A stretch of 22,135 bases of DNA. Source: Oppiella nova (Eukaryota > Arthropoda > Arachnida > Sarcoptiformes > Oppiidae). The translations under genes were made by a program, and so were the position numbers. The notes under the pieces are model-generated. The model was not told the DNA's origin. It made no database searches and worked only from the letters and a program-made list of their open reading frames with translations. Every line of letters begins with the position of its first letter. Position 1 is the first letter of the stretch. Positions 1-10,873 of the stretch are shown here, one piece after another. The DNA lies in the NCBI GenBank assembly GCA_905397405.1, contig CAJPVJ010000629.1, positions 1-22,135 of the forward strand, in the 5' to 3' direction.

Positions 1-1552
1 GTAGTGGACAAAGGGTTACACAAAACACATTAAAGTCTGTACACTATTAGAGCCGTGACTTCAATATATTAATGCAATGATGGATAGCATAGGATTTATG
101 TGTGATTATAACGCATACATACATACAGTATACGGTCAAATTACAGCATATTTTTCATGTTTCATATTTTAGGAGTTAATTATACCAAAAGCAATACTAC
201 CGGTGCGCTTACGTTTGAGTGAAAAAGGACAGGTATTTTTCGCTCACAGTTTGACTGTCATTGTGACTGTCAGTTAGACTACAAGCGATTTTTTTGCGTA
301 TGTATTTGTCGAGTAAATGAAATACTGATTACGATTATGATTATTAGGTTTATGTTTAGAGCCTATGATTAGAGTCCGTTAGACATGAAAGAGTTGACAT
401 ACCATTAAGATTAACACACTATTAGCTCCACTCGAAAAGTATATATCAATGAATGGTATATCGAAGGCTCGTTAAAATCTGTACTTAATTATAGCGTTTG
501 GCTTATAACTTGTATTCAAATATGAATGCATACCAAATGCCAATGAATGCTGTGAGAGATGTAGTGAAAAGTGAAATCACTATTTCTATTAACAATTAAA
601 TGTGATTTTGTTGCTTAAGAAATATGTAGTGTTTCTCTCGTCGGAGACATAAACTCTATTTATTGTGTTTTTACATGCGATCCATAGTTAAGGGAGAGTC
701 GACTGTTCACTCCATTCCCTGCCTGTCATTATGAGCCATATATTATATAATTGAAGTTTTTTCCCACATTTAGTATAACTATTATTGATTTTATATACCT
801 TTATAGCCCAGACATAAATATACTTCACTGTTGATATACCCAAAGGTAAAAAAGTTTAAAATAAACTTTTAAAAACTTTTTTGTAACAAAAACAAATCTT
901 TGTTTGCTTTTCATTACTTTCAATATCACATGAATCCCAATATTCAATATGAAGTGCACCCGAAAAAGTCCATAAATTATCAGGTTTTTAATTATTATTT
1001 ATAGATAAGTTTGTGTCATTAGTTTATTTCATTAGTTGTTTTTGTGTGCAGTTATTAACTATAATTAGTGTTATAAAAACAGTGCTCACTATTCGTGAGG
1101 ATTTTAAATTCAATAAATCAAAGCCCGACTTACGGCAAGACTTTATTTAGTATTTCGTATAAAAGTTAATTGATTTGGAAAAGTGTTGCACACAAGTTTT
1201 TAATGCACGTAAATATTCAATACTTTTATCAGATTTATGAGTTGGCATTATTTTTCTAATAAATACATTAAATATTCACTGTAAAAATGGTATTGTTAGA
1301 AATGGGAATTGTTTGAAAACTTAATTTTAGTGAAAATTTCAAAAAATTAAACACTTTTCAATAATGAATTAAATTTTTAATAATTTTAGAACATTTTACC
1401 AAAAATATTCAACAATATTAAAATTTTCTCGGTATTAGAAAATTTTAAAAATTTTAAACTCTAGTTATAGTGTATTATTGTTATAGTGTTTTATACAAGG
1501 AAGAAAGTCGAGTCATACCTTACAAATACATACCTGAGCTCAGGTATACTCG

Positions 1553-1555
<3 letters not shown>

Positions 1556-1590
<35 letters not shown>
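1556..1590 (+). repeat. GA microsatellite
   Basis: An uninterrupted GA dinucleotide tract of about 35 bp. Confidence 0.98.
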
Positions 1591-1593
<3 letters not shown>

Positions 1594-4049
1594 TAAACCA
1601 CGGAAATAATAAAGTAATCATTCACTCAAAAGTCATACACTTTATAGATAGTGAACTTATAAAATGCATAACAAATTCTTCTGGTTCAGATTTATAATTG
1701 TCTTAATATATAGTGACTTAAAAATAGAAATACCTGTATAGAGTTGTATAAGCATTTAATTTATGTGTATTTTTCTAATGGAAACAAAAAATATTATACA
1801 TTTTTGTATTTTGTTTTCCATCTCTTGTCATTAAACACAAAACGGTTGATAATTATATTAATAGCGGAGATAAGTTCACTATATATTTATGACTTTCATA
1901 TTCTGCCGTTAATCCGGTATTAGTGTTGATATTTTGTGGGAAAAATTGCGATGAAATTAATGGTCGACTGTATTACCAATAAATGGTAAGAATATTTTGA
2001 TAATTATAAATAAAAACTTCTATTTTAGGACTGGATATCAAAACAGCAACAAAACTGAATTAAAAGTGATTTCAAAAATAAGACATTTTTGATACCCATT
2101 TGTAAAGATTACTCGTATTAAAGTGCATAAAAATATTAGTCCTTTTAATTTGTTTTGCGGACTTTTAAATCCGTTACCATTTCGAGAGAGCCTTTCGCGC
2201 AAACAAAACGAAAAATTTGAATATAAAAGATGAAAAACATAATATATTTTTGCGAAACCAATTAACTCGGCACACAAGACATGAATACCACCTCAAGAGA
2301 TGGGCCGCCAAAACATTCCGATGCCATTGAAAACAGCAACAAAAATACGGTAACTAACTATTGATAGCATAGTTTTCCGTAGAAATTAGCAACACATACC
2401 GTAATTCACGATCAGGTGTATGTGCTTGTTTGTGGTGAGCATAAAATATATTACATTGAAATTGTTATTTTTTAAATCGCTATTCTTACAATTTACACAA
2501 CAATACGGTTTATACTAGAAATTTTTAAATTAATTTATGTATAAATAAATTTCGCGAAATTAATGCATTGTATATCTCATACGCGATACGCGTTTAAAAT
2601 CAAATCAAAGCCTTTATGAACGAAATTATTTTGCGATTTATAATAAATACATTGAGTTTGTAATCTAGTTTTACTCCAGCGAAGTATAAATAAGAAAATT
2701 AAAATCTATTTTCTTTTATGCGAAATAATCGTTATATAAATCAAGAAATTCTTTGAATTTATGATCAATTGATGGGAAACTAGAGGGAAGTTACGAAGGA
2801 ATCGCATAGTGTAGGGGCCGTTATGTTTGCATCTCATCAATAATAAAGGAGTAAATTATGTTTAAAGAGCATTAAAATTTGTTTTTCGAGAGAAAAAATA
2901 TTTCGATATTTTTGTTGTTGTGATCTGAAATGTATGGATGAGTCGACCCTTTCCTTCGCAAATCCTGTTATCTGAGAGAAAATTGCTTAACCGTTAAGAC
3001 ATTGTTTTAATTTGTTTGCATACAAATGAGCTCAACAAAAGTGGACACAACTACTACCGGACCCCTACCACCGCTAATATACTGTATATCGCACACACGT
3101 ATGGCTTTATGGCGTAAGATGCGGGCAATTGTTTCACTCGACTAAGAGTTACATTTTAGACATATTATGGGCTTTTCATGGGATTAAATAGGATTATAAA
3201 AAGGGATTCAATTTTTTTGTTGTTTTATGAAAGACATCCACCCTTTTTATAGCCCTCACCACTAATACAGTAACATTGAAGTGCCTGTCTGTGCCGGTAC
3301 AGGCATAGCGCACCTGTTTTTTGCATCAATCGACCCGCACATACACACACATACCGGTGCTGACGAAACAGATGAACGTTAAAGTTATGCAAATGTAGAT
3401 TTGGTACGAAAAAAATGTAAATATTATGAGATATGGAGTATTAGTAATGTATTTCACAATCATATGCCTCTATTGCTATCTATTATGCGATCCGTAGTCT
3501 AAACGCATTGTCTTATAATCTTATGGCAGAGATAGTGATCAACACATTTGACACAAACAGATGGGCAGACAGAGTATAGCCTATTATGCAATATATACGA
3601 TAGACTGGTGTACAGTATGTGGAGTAAAGGTGCCGTAGCAATGGGCCAATACCTGTGCAGGTCATTCGTTATAAAATCTAAACATTTATTCATAGCTCAC
3701 ATCGAGTTTTATACGCAAATAAGTTAAGCATAAAAAATAATCCGATTTTTTGCTGCTTTTATTTTATCCGCTTTTTGTGTTCTCGTTGTCAATGAGATCT
3801 CCGAAAATAAGTTTTCAATCGTACTTTTGGCTCACATTTAACGTGTAGTTTATAAGTCGTCAACACAACCCCACAAATGCATTAAAAAGTAGTCAAAAGT
3901 GCGGAAAAAGTTTTTGAGTTCAAGAAGTTGTTGTTGTCGTATGTGTTGGTATTGAGTGGAGTGAATGCGATCGTCACGAACCACTTCACTAGACTATGGC
4001 TATGGCTATGGACTCATTGACACTATGCCAGAGAGGCAGAGGGAGGGAA

Positions 4050-4077
4050 GGAGAGAGAGAGAGAGAGAGAGAGAGAG
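4050..4077 (+). repeat. GA microsatellite
   Basis: A GA tract of about 28 bp, preceded by an impure purine run (GAGAGGCAGAGGGAGGG). Confidence 0.97.
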
Positions 4078-4817
4078 CCTGCGAGAGAGCAGAGGTTTTG
4101 TAGTGTCAGTGGAATGGTATCATAGAGTAAGAAGTAAGACATCATAGGATAGTGTCGTCTAAATTATGACATCATATAATGAATGTTAAAAGAGAAACAA
4201 AAAGACGGCTCAAAAAACAAGAGACAATTCCCTAACTCATGAGTAAACAAATGATTATACTTTTTGACTAAAAAGATCTGTAAGTTTGAGCAAAAAGTGT
4301 CGTACAATACCTGATCTCTGGAGTCACCGTTGGGTTCTGTGGCCAATAAATCGATGCAATGCACAAAAATCTCATTACTATATAAAACAAGACAAATATT
4401 TTTTCCTCTTTTTTACATCGAAAAGAAAAATAAATAAAATTATTGTCACAACAATTGAATTGAAACCATTAATTGGTTCTCAATCCCTACATCTCCTGCA
4501 GAGGTAGACATACCTTCTGGTGATTGTCTACTGATATATTAGTGATTTTTTTTGGTTTATTTGTTTTGCTGTTTGAGTTTTTTTCTGTTCTGAATATAAT
4601 TATCTGAGTTTTGTAAAACAAACCGCGGTTTAAAATTGTGATTTGTTGTACACTATATGAAGTCAATAGTTGTAAAAAACTTAAGTTCATATGAAAAAAG
4701 ACAGTTTTTCGTAGAAAAATACGACTATAATAAGAGAAATACGCTATTTATTAGAAATTCTGTGCCTTTAATAGCTGTTCGCATAACGATATACTGAATG
4801 CCATAAACTTATTCCTC

Positions 4818-4841
4818 AATTGAAAAGAGTTTGTAAATTAT

Positions 4842-4879
<38 letters not shown>

Positions 4880-4919
4880 TGAAAAGAGTTTGTAAATTAT
4901 TACGAGAGAGAGAGAGAGA
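4818..4919 (+). repeat. Tandem duplication of a 27-bp flank plus GA tract
   Basis: AATTGAAAAGAGTTTGTAAA and the bases after it (ending ATTATTAC) occur at 4818-4844 and again at 4877-4903. Each is followed by a GA tract (4845-4876 and 4904-4919). Duplication of a microsatellite together with its flank is visible directly. Confidence 0.95.
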
Positions 4920-6212
4920 CTGAGTGGAAGTTTTATTTTCTCTTCGGATCACAAAAAGTCAACTTTTTTTCTCTTCAAGAGTCAAGTCATGTGTTTAGAG
5001 GCGAAAGAATTTCCAGGTTTTTGCTGAGACACAGATCATTGAAATCAATCAGACATTAGACTCAATCATTCACTACCACTCTCTGTGCACTGCTTTTCAT
5101 ATCACAGCAGTTTGTGCCCAGAAATCAAAGTATATTTTTCAATGAGTTTTTTCGCACAAATTATTTTGTCGATTAAGTGGAAGAGAAAAAACTCGAAATT
5201 CGTTTTTAATATAATATTTTCCCTCAAAATATTGGTTCACGAAATTAATTACAAAAATGACATTTTCTAAAAATGGAAAATACATTTATACGACATTTTT
5301 GCGGACAAATAAAAATAGACATTATTTTTTTCAAATAACTTAATGCTTTGGTCTCTTTATTGCATACTTTTTATAATTACATAAAAGTTTTTATGTATTT
5401 TATAAAAGATTTTTGTTTTAGTTGTCGGAAGAAGTATTGCATTTGTATTGTGTGTTTGTCATGTCTTTCGCGTATGAAATAAATAATTATATGAAAGGAT
5501 ACAAAATAAATTAATTTTTTAATAAATAAATAAATAAATAATTAATTAATAGATGATTGCAAGAGTTATGTAATATGAAAAATATATGAACAAAAATAGA
5601 GTATGATTTTTGATGATTAGATATTATAAAGTAGTTCTTCATATGATTTGTTTGAACTATAAATTAGTTTTTAGTTTTAAGAGTCCCTTCTCTTTGTATA
5701 ATATTATTTATATTATATTATATATTTTTACTGTATATTATATATAACCTCATAATTAATTATATTTATTATTAAAACCTATAATAAAGATATCTTAAGA
5801 AAACCTCTTTTCTGTATAAAAATAATAAAATATATAAATTTTATCTGTTTTTGTATAATCTTTTCCTTTAAAAACAAAAAATATCTGTTTTTCTGTATAA
5901 ATAATTAATAAATAAATAAATAGTTTTATATAACAAAAATTTGCTTAAAAAGGATATCACAAAATGGCAAACATTTCATATCCACATAAATAAAAGTCGT
6001 TTTCAAAAGAGTTATGTATAAAGAGTTTTGTAAAATAAGTTAAATTATTTATAAATTATATCACATGTAAAATAATGAATTCTTATGTCTAATAAATAAA
6101 TTGCAAATAAAAATCATTCATTAACTTATGTTTTGGTACTAAAAAATCTCATTGTATTGCAGAGCGACGGGTCCGGGACGGGGTCGCGTCCGTGGGTCCG
6201 CGCGCCGGTAGC

Positions 6213-6379
6213 CTAACGTATCATCATTTTGGTGGTGGCGTAGCGTCTATTGGCAGCGAAGTAGGCGACAGTGCAGACATACATCACTAGCAGCAACGCA
6301 CTGGTGATACTTAGGGCCACAATCGAGGTCTTTGAAGCGCACCGATCCATCAGAGTTACACTTTCGCGGAAATAAGTCT
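6213..6379 (-). CDS. ZP gene exon 11: transmembrane anchor, cytoplasmic tail, stop
   Basis: Encodes residues 681-735. A membrane-proximal TYFRESVTLMDRCASK is followed by a roughly 24-residue hydrophobic helix and a short basic tail (NRRYATTKMMIR). The acceptor is TTTTACAG. The stop is TAG at 6215-6213. ZP proteins of this type end with just such a C-terminal anchor, so the assignment fits both sequence and position even though exon 10 is 838 bp away. Confidence 0.87.
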
Positions 6380-6588
6380 CTGTAAAAGTATTGTCAATCG
6401 GTTCGCATGAATATCACTACAATGAATAGCAGTTATATCATACATGCCATGGCTTACAACATGCAATTTAGTGCCTAAACTTCTTTTTAAAAGTGTTTTT
6501 TTATAAATCATTTTTCTCTAATTCTTTCCTATCAAATAAAATAGTCTTTTTGGGGGTAAATAACAACTGTTTGCGACCATAAACACAG

Positions 6589-6627
<39 letters not shown>

Positions 6628-6988
6628 CGAATAGACATTATAAAAATTATGTATAAAGCGATAGAGAAGTGAGTGCAGCACACAATCAAAACCTCTTTTC
6701 ATAGACCTGTTTATAGTGTGTATTAGAAAATAATCTTTAAAATCATTATTCAAAAAGCGTTGTATTTTTCTCTCTCTTCTTGTTATTACTTCTCTTTTTA
6801 TTTCTAATTCCGATTCGTTTGCGTTTGAAATGCATTTTAAAAGTAATGAAAATATTTTCGTTTCTCTCTATCGTAAAGACCTATAGAGAGTGTGAACTGA
6901 GAGAAACGATTGCTGTTTGTTTGCCGAGAGAGAGAAAGATAGAGGAAAAAACTCGTTCAGAAACAAGATATTTAAGTATTAATACGAT

Positions 6989-7029
<41 letters not shown>

Positions 7030-9876
7030 TGGCAGAGATGTGAACGAAAAACTTTGAAGTCTGATGTATACGAAGAATGAGTTCAACGCAAGAGTTAAAG
7101 TTTAAGACTATTTTGAAGACTATTTGGAAAGTCTTTTGAAATACATTAGCAACGAGTGAGGGCTGGTATGAAGGGGTGTGCGTATGTGTGAGAGATGGTG
7201 TGATGGTGTGTACGAACCATTAGAGCTGAATGGGTCCCACTTGGCTTTGGCGGCGCTGTCATTATCACCGAAATCAAGAACTAGAATCTCATGGCTGAGT
7301 GTCATCTCGTCGTCGGACTCGAACTGCTGTGAGGGCTGTACGGACCGGCGTCGGCGTCCCCACGACTCCACGTTATCTCTGCCGACGCCGCAGATGACTG
7401 GTTCACATTTGCCGATACAGTACTTGACGTTACACTGGAATATCACTCCATACGACTCCGTGAAGCGGAAAGCCTCGTAACTGCTCTCCAATGCATTGCC
7501 CACTTGAAGGAAGGACGGGAATATCGAGTTGTCCACCGGACACCTGTCCCATACATCATACATATACACGTGTTCTGTTAGACACTGGACAACGTTGATA
7601 GGGGTCAACAGCATACCCGTGCTCGTCGACGATCTCGAACGTACTCCTGGCGTCCTTAGCCATGGCCACACAGCTCCGGGCGAATATGCCGTACGGCGTC
7701 TGCTCGGGAATCTCGATGCGGAACGAGAGTCGGTCGCCAATGCGGACAGTGCTGGCCTCGCGTCCGTCGGTGCCAAAGATGACAATCTTGGGGAGGGGCG
7801 CCTCCGGCGAGGACGTGATCTGTAAGGTGTCAGGGTCCCTGGGAAAGGTAGAGTCGAATGGATCTCTATGTTTATCGTTGAGTACGTGACAGCCCTTGGG
7901 TATGAGCACTACGTATCGCTACTGGTCTTACCTGACGGGCATCATTCCGAAAGACACGTTCCGGGATGTCGTCTCGTAGGTGCAGCGCACGTGATATACT
8001 TTGTCCGCTTTGGTCAGCACCACGTTATGGTGCTGTAGGACTACGGTGTTCGTGTAGACGCCGGCCTACCCATCCGTCCCAATGAGAAAATGTATTAATA
8101 TTATACATAGTTTGCGAGTAAAGGAGTGAATATATAAGGGAATCAAACAAAAAATAAAGTGAAAAACTTGTCGTGTTTTGTATGAAAAGCTAATGTGTTT
8201 TAATGAATAGAGTTGTCGTCACTAATGATTGTCATATTATGTGGCATTCATTGGGCCGACAATTAACTGCTATTATAATCGTGTGTTTAGAAAGTGATTA
8301 AACGGTTGCGTTGCCGTTGGGGTGGGGGTTGGCATAGGGTTTCATTACCAGCGACTGAGTGTTGCAGTCCTGACCGCCCAAAGACATGTCGAGTTGGAAC
8401 TGTTGACTGTTCCTAATGTGCGAATTGCATGTCTCACTCCTCCCGAGCGCGTATATGCGGCCGTGAAATGGTCTACTCGTGCGCACATTCACCACAATCC
8501 TGGTGTCGGTGCACTTGAGGGACACCTCGTAGCAGACGCCGTACGAGTCGCACGACGGCTCCGGGTTCGGGTCGTCCCTCACGGGTGTCGTGATGGCTAT
8601 TGTGGGCAATTGTGGCGATTGCGTGGAAACCGGTATTATAGAGGGCTTTCCATTAGAGGCAGCGGCTGTCTGTTGGCTGTGGACTGGGGTTGAGGTCTCA
8701 TCTGAGAGATAGAGTGATTAAAAAGTAATTGAGAAATAAGTTTTGGAGTCAAATGAATGTGTTATATATAATGAGCGCTATTTCACACAACACTTGAGCC
8801 GTACGTACGCTAATAGTAACAGTAATCAGTGTTTTAAGCATTTTTTTCGTACGTTTTGTCTTAATATATTTTTAACGGTATATTAAATGCAATAAAATAA
8901 ATGGAAATATAATAACAATATTTATGTAATAGGAGTACAGCGATGGGGCTGAGTGTTAAAGTGCCGGCGCTTTTGCGAGTGGGGAATGGGAGACGTTATA
9001 TCCACTTACTGGTACAACTCGTTTCCAAATAGACAGCTGTAGTCTCTCCGCTGTCGAGTAACGGTAATGGACTGGGAGTAGAGTATGTGTCGGCGCCATC
9101 CGGAAATGTTTTGTGGTCCAAGTGATACAAAGCGCAGTTGGGTTGGCCCGGCTTATAGCTCGGCCTATACAGCACCGATCGGCATATGAATTCATTTTCG
9201 ATGGTACAGGCGCGCAGACACCCGCCCTGCGATTTCACCTAATAGTAGACAATAGCGTGGGGAAAACACAATGCAATTAAAATCTACGGTTTCTTATTGT
9301 AACTGTCATACGAAATGGGAATTAGAAAATATCATAAATAATAAAAGTTTTTATGTTTTGATCGCTAAATTGAATGGAAAGGCATTCAACGCGTTAATGC
9401 CGCGAATTAAAGGCGCAAACATTTAGCAAACATTTGTGTTATGCGAGCGTTGAGTCTATTATTAATAATTTCGGTGTAATTGGTAATTGTATTGAGAATA
9501 TAATAATAGTCAGAGAGAAAGACAAGTTTGTCGCAGAGTTTGGCGCACATGGCTTACCAGTAGCTCCTTGTCGGGGTAGTAGTTTAATTCGACATAATGG
9601 GCCACTTTGTTCAATGGCATTCCCAGCTTAGCGTAATCATAGGCTCGTTGGTCCTGACATATATCGTCGGCTATGGGATGGGAAAGCATATGTCATCCGA
9701 TTATATAACCGTGTGTTTAAACAAATAATTTGTTTTTTTTAAATTAATGATTGCGCTTATTAATATTCTGTGCGATACTTAGCAAATATTTTGCGGTGAA
9801 AATTACAGCACAAAATAAATTATAAGTTGTTTCACATTAAGTGTGTGATAGAAAACTTACGCGTTAATCTTGTGAT

Positions 9877-9918
<42 letters not shown>

Positions 9919-10837
9919 GAGCTTTCATAACCTTATCATATATTTTACATTTTTTTGGTTTCAATTTATGATATTTATGTGAATATAAGTGTTGTTTAGA
10001 CGGCACTCACATTGAAGGCACGCATTCTCGAAGTAATCGACTCCTTGGCTCTCGACTAGATCTACGGGAAACGCTCCGGGACTTCGTCTATCATATTCGC
10101 TGAGATGACACTGCAGTGTCAGGTAATTAAACTCAACGGAACGGCACACGAATCGGACCTAACAGTCGCCAGAAGAAGACCGAGAAAAATGAGTTTAAAA
10201 TAAAATACGAAATGATTTCTTATAATAGGATGAAAGAGGCAATCATTCAACGGTAGAATATATAACACATAATGCAATGCATATCCACTTTGTTTCCACA
10301 ATTGCATTGTGTTATGCGTTTGTAATACAAATGTGTATAATATTTATGATATATTAGTGAAGAAAAAGCTGATTACAAGTTATTATTATGTATTAATACA
10401 TAACACAAAAGCACATCATTTGTATTGTTAGCTAATGTATGTTTCGGTTGGTTTTTAAACTTTGAATCGACTCAATCAAATGGTAGGCATACAGTATAAT
10501 GAGTGGAAAGGTGGTCAATGTTGAAGGCTTACCTCATTGAGACATGCGGCCAGACAGGCCTCCTTATTAGATGTATAGATGATAGCGTTGTCCAGACCTC
10601 GGAGTACTTTATTGGGAAATCTCTCGAAAGCCCACAAACGATTGCATACATTCTCTATGTGTTGAGAATAATGTATTAAAGCGATTGTAAAATGCATTTC
10701 AATTGAAGGAATATTTTATTTTAATAGAAAACAATTTGTGAGATAATAATCGAAAATATAATTCACAAATCGTGAGGACTTTTATAGTGGAAGTAAATGA
10801 CAGAATAGATTATATTTAATATAAAAGGTTTAGAGAC

Positions 10838-10873
<36 letters not shown>

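Larger units (their letters stand above)
1..6125. other. AT-rich intergenic DNA, no supported gene
   Basis: The frames here are short, AT-rich and without recognisable domains; several are merely translations of GA tracts (RERERE). Present are four GA tracts, a tandem duplication at 4818-4919, an AATA run near 5520-5550 and a 9-bp-stem palindrome at 850-870 (AAAAGTTTA, three-base loop). Two tiny coding-like frames, 2281-2349 and 3026-3145 on the plus strand, are discussed in the findings. Confidence 0.6.

Noticed and set aside
1470-1697. Arg/Glu repeat (RERERE) proteins here and at 3965, 6780 and 16252, and Ser/Leu repeat proteins at 6501, 13430 and 20324.
   Set aside because: They are translations of GA/CT microsatellites with AT-rich flanks.
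3282-3305. Hairpin TGCCTGT...ACAGGCA as a possible RNA gene or terminator.
   Set aside because: It is only a 7-bp stem with a 10-base loop and no supporting context; such stems arise by chance in 22 kb.
7120-7909. Several plus-strand and alternative-frame ORFs over 7.1-7.9 kb.
   Set aside because: They overlap ZP exons 9 and 10 in other frames; only the minus-strand spliced frame gives the conserved cysteine pattern.
8322-8693. A 123-codon plus-strand frame.
   Set aside because: It is the antisense shadow of ZP exon 7, which is GC-rich and so lacks stops on both strands.
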